A stretch of 24,201 nt of DNA from an uncultured Lentisphaeria bacterium. Its GTDB lineage: Bacteria > Verrucomicrobiota > Lentisphaeria > JABSQK01 > CAJWLW01. Position 1 is the stretch's first letter. The number at the start of each line of letters is the position of its first letter. Shown here piece after piece: positions 15,268-23,399 of the stretch. The notes below the pieces were generated by a model. The model saw nothing but the letters and a program-made list of their open reading frames with translations. It was not told the DNA's origin and made no database searches. Position numbers and translations under genes: made by a program. The stretch covers positions 1-24,201 of the forward strand of contig CAJWLW010000039.1 in NCBI GenBank assembly GCA_913042885.1, given 5' to 3'.

Positions 15268-16480
15268 AGACGTTCGCTTTCAGCGTCGTCTTGCCGGCAC
15301 CGATGGTCGAACCGGCCGCAGGATAGATGAGCTGCAAATGATCGTCGAACCCGACTATGCGCATGCTGATCTCGAGCTTGTCTTCCTTGAGGCGCACGTG
15401 TTTGAACGCGCCGGGCACCGCTGAACCGCCGGCGCGAATGAACGAGGTCGATGACTGATAGACCATCTGGTTCCAATGAAAGGCATGTTCCGCGTGCCAG
15501 TGCCCGGAGAACACAGCCAGCGCTTTGTTCGCCTTGGACATGCGCTCGATCAGGCTCCAGCTCCTGACGTAGTGGGAGAAAAACAGCTTCGGCTTGTCCT
15601 TGTTCAGTTCCAGGTCCCGATCGAGCCACGCCGCCTTGTACGGCGTCCAGTCAAAGCGCAGGCAAATGAAATGATAGCGTCCGTAGTCAAAGGAGAAATT
15701 CAGCGGACCGACCCACTTCTCGTAGTTCTCCAATTCATCGTGGCCGGTGCGCCGTTTCTCATGATTCCCGACCACGGGCCAGAACGGGATCTCAAACAAG
15801 GGCATGCGTTCGACATACGCCTTGAACATGTCGTCGTCGCCCCAGTCAACCATGTCCCCGATATCGATGACGCATTGCGGTTTGGGGTACATGGCGTTCA
15901 ACAACGCGATGCCCCGTTCCATATCCGCCGGGCTGGTGGTCTCCCTTTGCTTTTCCGCATCCTCCGGGGTCGGCACGCGCAAGTGCATGTCGTTGTAGGT
16001 GAGGAAACTGAAATCGTCCTGCGGCTCGTCGGGGTCGGGGATCAAGGCGAAATCAACGGTGTAATCCGCCGGGATGTCACGCGGCAGTCGCTGGTAGAAT
16101 TTGCCGCCCAGCCGCCACCCCGCAGGCTTGGTCATGTAAACGTGGCGGCGCGGGATGACGTTCACCTCGTACGTGCCGTCGGCTTGGGACTTGCTGACAT
16201 GGGAGGCACCATTGACCTGGACCCCCGGCACCCCGGGCTCGCCTTCGTCGTGGCTTCCATTCCCGTTGCGATCGTGAAACACCCGGCCGCGCACGACCGG
16301 CCATGGGATTTTGCGCAGCGAAAGGTTGTCGATTCGCACGGCAGCGCCATGTTTGGACTCGAACACCACCGGGATACTGCCGTCTTCGGTCATTCCTTCG
16401 AACACCACACTTAAATCGTACCATTCCCGCTCACCGATGCGCACCTTCCAGGGAATACCTCCTTCACCGCGGAGAATGAT
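15179..16480 (-). CDS. Metallophosphoesterase segment of the broken paralogue
   Basis: This frame follows the amber codon; the first usable ATG is at 16444. It carries the end of the carbohydrate-binding-like domain, an Ig-like domain (GVPGVQVNGASH, GTYEVNVIPRR) and the complete set of phosphoesterase motifs: D and H in NDMHLR, GD in IGDMVD, GNHE, H in FFSHY and GHWHAEH. It ends out of frame in GSRRGLEAG. If translation restarted at 16444 it would make a cytoplasmic phosphoesterase without its signal peptide. Confidence 0.55.
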   Translation of the reverse strand: MILRGEGGIPWKVRIGEREWYDLSVVFEGMTEDGSIPVVFESKHGAAVRIDNLSLRKIPWPVVRGRVFHDRNGNGSHDEGEPGVPGVQVNGASHVSKSQADGTYEVNVIPRRHVYMTKPAGWRLGGKFYQRLPRDIPADYTVDFALIPDPDEPQDDFSFLTYNDMHLRVPTPEDAEKQRETTSPADMERGIALLNAMYPKPQCVIDIGDMVDWGDDDMFKAYVERMPLFEIPFWPVVGNHEKRRTGHDELENYEKWVGPLNFSFDYGRYHFICLRFDWTPYKAAWLDRDLELNKDKPKLFFSHYVRSWSLIERMSKANKALAVFSGHWHAEHAFHWNQMVYQSSTSFIRAGGSAVPGAFKHVRLKEDKLEISMRIVGFDDHLQLIYPAAGSTIGAGKTTLKANVYDTAAIVDRVDCVVNGGEPLGSRRGLEAG

Positions 16481-16813
16481 CTAGCCCTTGTCCTCGGAGA
16501 TGACGGAGAATGTGATCTTGTAGCAGGCACCGTGTTCGATATCCGAGACTTTGTAAGCCAGCCAGCCGCCTTTTTCGATTTTCATATGGAGACACTGCGT
16601 GCCGTTGACGCCGTCCGGACCAACCTTGGTGATCGCTTTGCCGGACACCCACCGGCCCGGGCCGATATCCCGCCAGGGCTCGTCGGGATTCACCTGTATC
16701 TCGTTTTCAAAGTCACCATTGGGAATCAGGTTTTCACCGAATGCAGGCCCGTGCAGGCACAGCAGTAATGCGCCGGCAAGGAGCGTGCAGCGACAGATGG
16801 AAATGTGTCTCAT
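16481..16813 (-). CDS. Secreted N-terminal fragment ahead of the amber codon
   Basis: The 110-residue product has a basic start, a hydrophobic core LLAGALLLCLHG and an AFG-E cleavage site, then NLIPNGDFENEI and other features of a CBM4/9-like jelly roll, cut at SVISEDKG by TAG. It corresponds to the opening of the carbohydrate-binding domain only and is unlikely to fold on its own. Confidence 0.6.
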   Translation of the reverse strand: MRHISICRCTLLAGALLLCLHGPAFGENLIPNGDFENEIQVNPDEPWRDIGPGRWVSGKAITKVGPDGVNGTQCLHMKIEKGGWLAYKVSDIEHGACYKITFSVISEDKG

Positions 16814-16849
16814 TTGAAGTGGCTCTTGTTAATCATTTCGGTTTTGGGG

Positions 16850-16878
16850 ACTATACCACATCTGCGGTCCGATGACAT
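16850..16878 (-). promoter_or_regulatory. Candidate sigma70 promoter of the signal-peptide-bearing paralogue
   Basis: On the minus strand ATGTCA (16878-16873) and TATAGT (16855-16850) are 17 bp apart and end 36 bp before ATG 16813. The 196-bp gap from the upstream gene makes a separate promoter plausible. The rest of the gap (16879-17009) shows nothing I recognise. Confidence 0.35.
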
Positions 16879-17009
16879 CGCTGCGGTCTCCAGTTGGTCG
16901 AATATGTCGGTACCGAGTACAGTGGAACCAACGCGCCATCGGGACTGGCAAAGCAATGAGTTCGTTTCGCAGGTCGTATCTGCACCTTGGCATGCCCAGG
17001 CTTTCACGC

Positions 17010-19769
17010 TCAGGCCACAGTCTGTGACTGAGTGAACGCGTAGACATTGCCATCGAGCGCGCAGACATAGACGGTGTTTCCCGAGACTGCCGGAGAAGAT
17101 ACAACGGGTACGCCGAAGTCGAAGTCCCAGCGACTCTGGCCGCTTTCGCGATCCAATGCATGGAGCATACCGTCGTTGGCGCCCACATAGATAAGGTCGC
17201 CGGAGATTGCCGGCGACGACAGCACGGCACTGCCGCCTCGCAGATAGTGGGTGAGGTCCATAACGGCGCGGCCGGTTTGAAAACACCACTGTTGGTCACC
17301 GGTTTCGGCATTGATTGCCACGACCTTTCCACTGTTGTCGCCCCCCACGTAAACCAAGGACTCGGCGATCGCCGCTGAGGATGTGCCGCCAACGTTTGGA
17401 ACCTCCCACGCCAGCGCGCCCGTCGCCAGGTCAATCGCGTGAAAAGTATCATGCAGGCTACCGACAAAAGCCTTTCCCGCACCAATGGTCACGGCAGACC
17501 GAGCGCGTCCCGAAAACTCATTGCTGCGCCACAACTCCTCACCTGAATAAGCGTCGATGCCCAGAATGACGCTGCCTTCCAGGCTACTCCCGGCACCAAA
17601 GAAAATCATGTTCTCGAAACGCGCCGGTGTTGGAAAGGAATAGGGCAGATCAGCATTTCTGATATCCCCCGTCTTCCAGGTTTCAGTTCCCGTCTCGGCG
17701 TCCAGCGCGACGACGATCCCACCGGTCAGAACCACGTGGACCAATCCATCACCAACCGCTGGGCTGGCCAGGGTTCTGCGGTTCAGGGGATTTCCCAGGG
17801 CGTGCGTCCATCGCAACTCACCGGTCTCGGCGTCGACGGCATAGACGGTGCCGATATGGCTGAGCCCATATACGAGACCGTCCGCGTATACGGGCGCATG
17901 CGGTATCGAGGCATCCGTACCACGTTTCCAGATTTGCTCTCCGGAAACCGCATCGAAGGCGATGATGCCGGCCACGTCGATGTTCTCGTCATCGACTACG
18001 CCAACGAAAACCTTCCCTTCAGCGACAACCGGCGAGCCGAGCTCAATACTGCCGCCGGTGCTGCTTGCCCAAGCCAGATGCAGCGGTGGCACAACGCGGT
18101 CCGGAGTTGTACCGGTGTGGGCAATGTCCCGTTGGAACATGGGCCAGTCGGCGCCGGGCTTTGGCAACACAGGCGCGCCGGGTGGTTCGTTGCATTGGGC
18201 TTCTTCCACCCAGGTCTCGCCATTGCTGTTCACCGCTTTGACGATAATAGTGGCGGTGCCGCCGTCGCGAATGCCGGAATCACCCCGCCAGCATAATTTT
18301 CCTGTACGGGTTAGCGTTCGTTCGTCTTCTCCGTCGATTTCACAAATGACCCTGTCTATCGTCGCGGTTGTGTCGTAAGCATTGACAATGAGTGGCACCA
18401 GCGAGACAATACGGAGAAGCTTCTTGACACCACCGTAAATCAGCTCGGTGTGCTTCAGACTGCCGTCTTCAAGACGCACCAGCCGGTACGCCCGCGGGTT
18501 TGGCGCACTGCCACCGACATGCGGCGTCACCGTGGCAATGACATCGAGATTGTTGTCATGCTTGAACCGTCGATTCGCATGGAAGTGCCCGGTGAACAGG
18601 GCGATCACATTGCTCATGGCCATCAGCCTGACCCGTTTCTCGTCGGTCATGTAATGAGAGAATACAATCGTCGGCTTGTTGAACCGCTGGCGACTCAGGT
18701 CGTTCCATAGCCATTCCACCTCTTCTTTTTCAGGCTGAAAGTTGAAGGCAACGAAGTGGTAGGCGCCGCGGTCAAAAGAATACGAGCGCGGGCCGAAGAA
18801 ATCAGGATACAGCGGGTAATCGTGGTTGCCGGTAACAGTGAAGACGGGAATCGGGGATGTGGACGCGATATCCTTCCAGACACGATGCTGTTCGACGTTG
18901 TCCGGATGATCCGCCGTATCGCCGATTTCAACAATGAAATCCACACCGAGCTCGCATATTTCCGCCAGATCTTCGCGGATCACTGCTTCCGGTATACTGT
19001 CGTGCCCCAGGTGTGAGTCGCCAATGATGACGAACGATACGTCATCTGATTCAGCCCGTAGCTGCAGCGAAAAGTCGGCGGTAAAGTTGTCTTCGATGTC
19101 GCTTGGCACTCGGGCATAGAAGTCGGTTGCACGCCGATATCCACGCGGGGTGGTTACGAAAACAAACGCCCTCGGCCAGCCGGCCTCGAAGCGGTAAACG
19201 CCGTTGCTGTCGGTCACCGCGATCTCGCTGCGGTGCGAAACCTGGACACCGGCGATACCGTTGTCGTCTTCATCATGGACTCTGCCGGTGACAGGTTGCG
19301 CGGACAGCTTTGTGAGGGAAAGATCATCAATCCAGAATTCAGTCTGGACATGGTCTCTGCCGCGCAGGCGGATCAGGATGCCTTCACTGCCGTAGGGCAG
19401 ATCGAAGAGGAAGTGATGCTTCTCCCAGTCACCGGCCACGAACACCCCTTGGCCCAGGATTTCACCCCCTCGCATGGCCTGCAGGTCAATGACGCACTTC
19501 GGGATTCTGGTAACGCCTTCGGGAGGTGGCCCACTCTTGAGCCAGGCCTCGAAATAATACCGGCCCGGCTCCAGCCCGCCAACCCATTGCTGGACCCCGG
19601 ACACGACGGACGCACTCAGTACAACGTGAAGGCTCTGCTTTCCCGAATGCGCCTGTACCGTGGATTTCTCCAGCGTCAGCGGCGGCTCGTAAAGCGGCTG
19701 CCAGCCCACGATGCCGGGGGACTCCATGTTGCCGTCCGGGACGAAATTGCTGTCAGCCGGTCTGTTCAT
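17010..19769 (-). CDS. CBM - metallophosphoesterase - PQQ propeller fusion, paralogue 2 (intact)
   Basis: From ATG 19769 (preferred over a TTG at 19775) the protein has 919 residues. Residues 8-155 are a CBM4/9-like sandwich (NFVPDGNMESPGIVGW to WIDDLSLTKL). Residues 158-235 are a regulatory-like beta domain (GIAGVQVSH, GVYRFEAGW). Residues 245-435 are a calcineurin-like phosphoesterase with every metal motif: IGDSHLG (249-255), IGD (282-284), TGNHD (313-317), FSHY (370-373) and GHFHANR (394-400). From about 541 (DWPMFQRDIAHTG) a propeller of repeated SSPAVSG-VYVGANDG-ALD-G-W blades runs to the end. It lacks a signal peptide, although the paralogue downstream has one and the CBM implies export, so the original 5' end may be lost. 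It starts 13 bp after the glycosidase's second stop. The substrate is unknown. Confidence 0.85.
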   Translation of the reverse strand: MNRPADSNFVPDGNMESPGIVGWQPLYEPPLTLEKSTVQAHSGKQSLHVVLSASVVSGVQQWVGGLEPGRYYFEAWLKSGPPPEGVTRIPKCVIDLQAMRGGEILGQGVFVAGDWEKHHFLFDLPYGSEGILIRLRGRDHVQTEFWIDDLSLTKLSAQPVTGRVHDEDDNGIAGVQVSHRSEIAVTDSNGVYRFEAGWPRAFVFVTTPRGYRRATDFYARVPSDIEDNFTADFSLQLRAESDDVSFVIIGDSHLGHDSIPEAVIREDLAEICELGVDFIVEIGDTADHPDNVEQHRVWKDIASTSPIPVFTVTGNHDYPLYPDFFGPRSYSFDRGAYHFVAFNFQPEKEEVEWLWNDLSRQRFNKPTIVFSHYMTDEKRVRLMAMSNVIALFTGHFHANRRFKHDNNLDVIATVTPHVGGSAPNPRAYRLVRLEDGSLKHTELIYGGVKKLLRIVSLVPLIVNAYDTTATIDRVICEIDGEDERTLTRTGKLCWRGDSGIRDGGTATIIVKAVNSNGETWVEEAQCNEPPGAPVLPKPGADWPMFQRDIAHTGTTPDRVVPPLHLAWASSTGGSIELGSPVVAEGKVFVGVVDDENIDVAGIIAFDAVSGEQIWKRGTDASIPHAPVYADGLVYGLSHIGTVYAVDAETGELRWTHALGNPLNRRTLASPAVGDGLVHVVLTGGIVVALDAETGTETWKTGDIRNADLPYSFPTPARFENMIFFGAGSSLEGSVILGIDAYSGEELWRSNEFSGRARSAVTIGAGKAFVGSLHDTFHAIDLATGALAWEVPNVGGTSSAAIAESLVYVGGDNSGKVVAINAETGDQQWCFQTGRAVMDLTHYLRGGSAVLSSPAISGDLIYVGANDGMLHALDRESGQSRWDFDFGVPVVSSPAVSGNTVYVCALDGNVYAFTQSQTVA

Positions 19770-19782
19770 TGCCAATCGCCAA

Positions 19783-19866
19783 TTAACGGGCGTACTCGAT
19801 CACCACTGCCTCATGTACATCAAACTTGCGCACGCCAAAGGTAACCTTCTTTCCCTCCAGTGAATA
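19783..19866 (-). pseudogene. In-frame continuation of the GH42-like gene beyond an ochre codon
   Basis: Directly after the TAA at 19867-19869 the same frame continues for 27 sense codons, YSLEGKKVTFGVRKFDV then HEAVVIEYAR, before a second TAA at 19783-19785. This is a good C-terminal beta-sandwich ending and resembles the end of the other glycosidase in the window (RRYSVVYAR). AAA or AAG to TAA is the simplest origin. The truncated enzyme would lose only its last strands, so it may still fold. Confidence 0.7.
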
Positions 19867-22833
19867 TTACACCGGCGTGCTGTCATCGGGATAGAACACC
19901 TTGACGTTCGCCGTCGTCGGTACATTCACGGTTGCTTCCACACCACTGACCGACTGCTGGTCGAGATCGTGATTAAGCAGATGCAGGATGTATCGGCCGG
20001 GCTGCGACCGCATCACAACCGTGGTATCGATCGGGCAATTCGCGACCGTAAAGGGATGTTCGATTCCGGCCGTTTTCAACGCGGCTTTCATCAAGCCTTC
20101 GAACAGCGTGATGGTGTACGGACGGAAATCTTTCGCCGTGCGGATATAGGCCTGGGTACGATAACCGCGGCCGGGATAGCGAACCGTGAGGAAGATACTC
20201 CTGCCCTTCCCGAAGTTGTTGACCACGATCGCCGGGCTGCCGTCGCCCCAGGCAGCGACAACTCTGCCGGATTCTGCCCTGACTACCTCATAGCCGCCCT
20301 CGGCCGCACAGGTCAGTTTCTTTTGTCCCAGCGCCGCCGCCAATTCCGTGCCGGTCTCGATGTCCATCTCGAGTGTCTTAGGCTCGGAACGGAACTCGAC
20401 GTATGAGGTCCCGAAGACATCCTTCAACTGGTAGTCCGCCAATTCCCTGCCCCATTCATCGAAACGTGTTGAGCCGGCAGTGGCAACGAGGACGCCGCCG
20501 CCTTTCACCCAGTCTCGAATCATGTTGACTTCGGCATTCCTCAGGCTGCGGGCGTCCGGCAGGATCAGAACTTTGTAGCGTGCCAGCCGAGCCGCCGTCA
20601 TGCCCTCATCAAAAAAGGGCTCACATTGCAGGTGTGCGTAGGTCAGCGCAACGTACGTACCTGACATGTTCTCGGCGTACAGGCTGGGGCCCTTGAAGCT
20701 TCTGGTATTGGGTGGATCGAGGATATGGGTGCGATCCGAGTGCAGCAGCCCGATGACAGCTGCGGATTCCGTCTGCGTCAGATACTTCTCCATTCTTTCC
20801 ATGCGATGAAAATGTTTGCGCGTGATGTCCCAGTTCTCGGGCGTCCAACCTCTGATGTGCTTGCGGCGGTCGTCTCTCTGGGCGTGTTTCCAGATGCTGC
20901 TCCATTCGAACAGCAGGAGGCCGTCACCATGTGCGTAGGCGGTGCACAGGTCGCGCTCATACATTCTGGGGCTGGTGTCCTTGTAGGCGCCGATGGTAGC
21001 GATCAACGGTCCTTTCGCCGTCGACCACCATAGGTCCGTGGCGTATGCTTGCCGGGTTTCACCGCGGGAGTAAAAGTCGCAGCCCAGAACATCCACGATC
21101 GGCCCATACTTGGCCGGGCAGACATCAGGATTGATGATGGGAAACAGCTTCGCGTCCGGGTGCAGCGAACGCATATAGTCCATTAGCTGCTGAAAGGCAT
21201 TCTTCATGCTCTCGTCGCGAAAATCCCCATGCTCGGCCCACAGGATCGGTTGCGCACCCCGCTCGGTGACGAGCGGCGGCACGACTGCGTCGACGTCATC
21301 GATACCCAGCGCTTTCAGTTCCGCAGCCGTATACTTGTCGCGCAGGTAGGCTCTGAATGCGGTCTGGCAGATGTCGTCCCAGCCGTTAAAGGCTCGTGGT
21401 TCGTTCAAATAGAACCCCGCGAATGACGGCTCGTGGCCGACCAGGTCCACGGCCGTCTTGATCTGTTCCTTCATCGCATTGATGAGTTTGGGATTGTTCC
21501 AGCACGGCGCATGGCGCTCCCGCTTACCTTCCTGCCCCAGGCAGCCCCAGGTCGGGTCGCGCATCAACTCCTTGAAGTCACCCGGGGTGAACACTTTGAT
21601 GTTCTGCTTCGAAGCTTCACGATACAGGGCTTTCATATAGGTTTTGCCAACTTCCGGGCCTCGATTTATCATACGCAGGCAGATATCATCGACATATGGC
21701 GTCATACCGGCCTTGGCAAGGTGGCGCATCAATATTTCCATGCTGGTCAACCCGTCCGGCACGGGGTCTGCAAACGTCGGCTCAGCCATCGAAATTCCGG
21801 AACCGATCGACCGGTGAAAGGTGTCGCGCAGCCAGTCGTCCATGGGTACGTCCGGAACCTCGACCGGTGCGAGCCTGGCAAGCTGCTCTTGCATCTGCCT
21901 GCTGACGGCATCGATCCTGGCCTCGAGCCGGTTCTGCACTCGGTTGATCTCCCGCAAATATGTCTGGCGTTGCCGCAGCATCGACAGTTCCGGGTCATCC
22001 GATTCGAGCGGCTGTGCAACTTCCTGCTTCGCCCGGGTGGTGAGGGTTGCCTGCAAGTCGCGTGTTGTCAGAGAAATATCCGCTCTGATGCCGGCAACCG
22101 CTTCGTACAAGGCATCGAATACCGCGGTGTCGATCCGGCCCGACAAATCATCCAAATCGAACTGGAGCAAATCGAACTTCGGTTCCAGGTATAGCTTGAC
22201 CAACGGTATATGAGTCTTGATGAACGCCACGGTCTGCACGTTGACAGGCGTATCGTCCGCGGGTTGGTCGATATTCACTTTGCCGATGAAGTACCGGCCT
22301 TCGCTCGCCCGCTTCGGAAACAACTTGACGTTCCGGTAGTTGACGACGGCGGAGTTGAAAGGCATGGGTTCAAAACTCAAACCGCTGATCCTGCTGTTGC
22401 GGATTGTCGCGCCGCCGAAGATGGCGAAGTCATACCTGTGCCCGCTGGCCCCGCTGACTGTGGCGTTGTCAATGAAAACCTCACCGCCGAACCGGACCAG
22501 GATCTTCGGCCCGAGCATCTTCAGTGTCTCACCCTGAATCGTCAGAATGGCACCGAACTCGACGACAATATTCACCTTCGAGACCGCGGTTTTCGACGAT
22601 GCGTCATAGCTGAAAACAGTCGCATCCGCGATGTCCTCGGCAATGGACTGCAGGGTGTTTCCGGCACCTTTCACGACGGCGGATTTGCCGGCAACGGTAG
22701 TCGCCAGGGTTTCCAGTGGATCGCGTTGTTTGTCGGTGAGCGTGGTGCTGCCGGCCGTAACCGTCGTCGCAATCGTGAAAAAAACGATCGTCATCGCAAC
22801 GACAGCAAGAAAACGGGTGAATCGCTTACTCAT
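19867..22833 (-). CDS. GH42-like beta-galactosidase-type glycosidase with N-terminal beta-helix and coiled-coil region
   Basis: The start is ATG 22833 (MSKRFTRF) with GGAG upstream on the minus strand; 988 residues to TAA. Residues 1-28 are a signal peptide. Residues about 72-190 hold short repeated beta strands (FGAILTIQGE, FGGEVFIDNATVSG, FGGATIRNSRISG) like a parallel beta-helix. Residues about 280-322 are predicted coiled coil (LRQRQTYLREINRVQNRLEA). A GH-A clan barrel follows with candidate acid/base E478 in FYLNEPR and nucleophile E643 in LLLFEWSS. The C-terminal GATase-like trimerisation domain includes YKVLILPDARSL (753-764) and VKGGGVLVAT. Family activity is beta-galactosidase-like; the substrate is uncertain. 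The TAA is probably premature (next entry). Confidence 0.75.
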   Translation of the reverse strand: MSKRFTRFLAVVAMTIVFFTIATTVTAGSTTLTDKQRDPLETLATTVAGKSAVVKGAGNTLQSIAEDIADATVFSYDASSKTAVSKVNIVVEFGAILTIQGETLKMLGPKILVRFGGEVFIDNATVSGASGHRYDFAIFGGATIRNSRISGLSFEPMPFNSAVVNYRNVKLFPKRASEGRYFIGKVNIDQPADDTPVNVQTVAFIKTHIPLVKLYLEPKFDLLQFDLDDLSGRIDTAVFDALYEAVAGIRADISLTTRDLQATLTTRAKQEVAQPLESDDPELSMLRQRQTYLREINRVQNRLEARIDAVSRQMQEQLARLAPVEVPDVPMDDWLRDTFHRSIGSGISMAEPTFADPVPDGLTSMEILMRHLAKAGMTPYVDDICLRMINRGPEVGKTYMKALYREASKQNIKVFTPGDFKELMRDPTWGCLGQEGKRERHAPCWNNPKLINAMKEQIKTAVDLVGHEPSFAGFYLNEPRAFNGWDDICQTAFRAYLRDKYTAAELKALGIDDVDAVVPPLVTERGAQPILWAEHGDFRDESMKNAFQQLMDYMRSLHPDAKLFPIINPDVCPAKYGPIVDVLGCDFYSRGETRQAYATDLWWSTAKGPLIATIGAYKDTSPRMYERDLCTAYAHGDGLLLFEWSSIWKHAQRDDRRKHIRGWTPENWDITRKHFHRMERMEKYLTQTESAAVIGLLHSDRTHILDPPNTRSFKGPSLYAENMSGTYVALTYAHLQCEPFFDEGMTAARLARYKVLILPDARSLRNAEVNMIRDWVKGGGVLVATAGSTRFDEWGRELADYQLKDVFGTSYVEFRSEPKTLEMDIETGTELAAALGQKKLTCAAEGGYEVVRAESGRVVAAWGDGSPAIVVNNFGKGRSIFLTVRYPGRGYRTQAYIRTAKDFRPYTITLFEGLMKAALKTAGIEHPFTVANCPIDTTVVMRSQPGRYILHLLNHDLDQQSVSGVEATVNVPTTANVKVFYPDDSTPV

Positions 22834-22853
22834 TATATCTTTTCTCCGTACAG

Positions 22854-23273
22854 TCAATAACCGATTACGGCCGAGCAAACCGCATTTCGAGGATCGCTCT
22901 GCGCAAAGCATGGGTGTCTGGGCGCGAGGAAAAACCCCAGGCTGTCATCCTCCCAGATGGCGCCGCCGTCTTTGTGTACCGCCTTGATTCTGGCGATATC
23001 CAGTTCCTCACAACGGACAGCGATATAGGGTGCTTCCATGTCCCAACCGATTCGAAAATAGGTCTGCTCACCGCTCCATTCGGTCGTACCGAGGAGACGA
23101 AAACCGGTCACCTCCGACAGGATGGTCCAGGCGCGATCTCCGAGCTCACCGTCGATGGTGATGCCGGACGTCAACTTATATGCGGTACAAATGTGGGATT
23201 CGTTCGCGTTGACGCCTGACCGCAAACAGAGGAAGACAAGGAGTACAATGACAAATGTCTGCCGGCTTTTCAT
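22854..23273 (-). CDS. Small secreted CBM9-like protein, apparently truncated
   Basis: The 139-residue product has a signal peptide (MKSRQTFVIVLLVFLCLRSG) and then CBM9-like sequence: GITIDGELGDRAWTILSEV (37-55), FRIGWDMEAPYIAVR (72-86) and IWEDDSLGFFLAP (105-117). This order (DG-x-L-x-x-x-x-W, then W-D strand, then D-D-S strand) is the first two thirds of a family 9 carbohydrate-binding domain; the rest is replaced by CFAQSDPRNAVCSAVIGY and a stop. No other frame restores it, so a deletion is more likely than a frameshift. It ends 20 bp before the glycosidase start, probably one operon. It could be a remnant, or a short binding protein for the same glycan. Confidence 0.6.
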   Translation of the reverse strand: MKSRQTFVIVLLVFLCLRSGVNANESHICTAYKLTSGITIDGELGDRAWTILSEVTGFRLLGTTEWSGEQTYFRIGWDMEAPYIAVRCEELDIARIKAVHKDGGAIWEDDSLGFFLAPRHPCFAQSDPRNAVCSAVIGY

Positions 23274-23314
23274 CGGTGCTTTCTTCGCATGGGAATTCTA
23301 TCTATTGTGCCTCG

Positions 23315-23338
23315 CCGGACAGGCTGGAGCCTGTCTGG
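23315..23338. repeat. REP-like hairpin between glycosidase and CBM9-like genes
   Basis: CCGGACAGGC and GCCTGTCTGG pair over ten positions (one G-T) around the loop TGGA. There is no T-run on either side, so a simple rho-independent terminator is unlikely; a repetitive extragenic palindrome or mRNA-stabilising element is more plausible. The rest of the 126-bp gap shows nothing recognisable. Confidence 0.55.
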
Positions 23339-23399
23339 ATGCCTGTGCGACGTCAGTTAAGTTCGTCCCACCCGCTACCGCTGCCGGACTCCGCTGTGA

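Larger units (their letters stand above)
13954..16813 (-). pseudogene. CBM - metallophosphoesterase - PQQ propeller fusion, paralogue 3, broken by an amber codon and a frameshift
   Basis: Joined, three segments make one protein of about 950 residues, the size and domain order of the intact paralogue at 19769-17010. It has a signal peptide (CTLLAGALLLCLHGPAFG), a carbohydrate-binding-like sandwich, a short Ig-like domain, a metallophosphoesterase and a propeller. An in-frame TAG at 16481-16483 sits between EDKG and IILRGEGG; CAG to TAG would explain it. One extra base near 15211 splits VVNGGEP from WAVDVDLKPG at the start of the linker before the propeller. Translation should stop after about 110 residues. 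Phosphoesterase motifs are otherwise kept (NDMHL, DIGDMVDWG, VGNHEKR, FSHY, SGHWHAEH), so loss looks recent. Confidence 0.8.

Noticed and set aside
3335..19769. PQQ propellers as quinoprotein dehydrogenases
   Set aside because: The blades resemble PQQ_2/PQQ-like binding repeats and lack a recognisable dehydrogenase active-site arrangement or cytochrome domain; they are fused to a hydrolase.
13954..22833. Alternative genetic code or selenocysteine/pyrrolysine to explain in-frame TAG and TAA
   Set aside because: TAG ends the FAD dehydrogenase and TAA ends both lyase genes at natural C-termini, and the two in-frame stops use different codons. Point mutation or base-call error is simpler.
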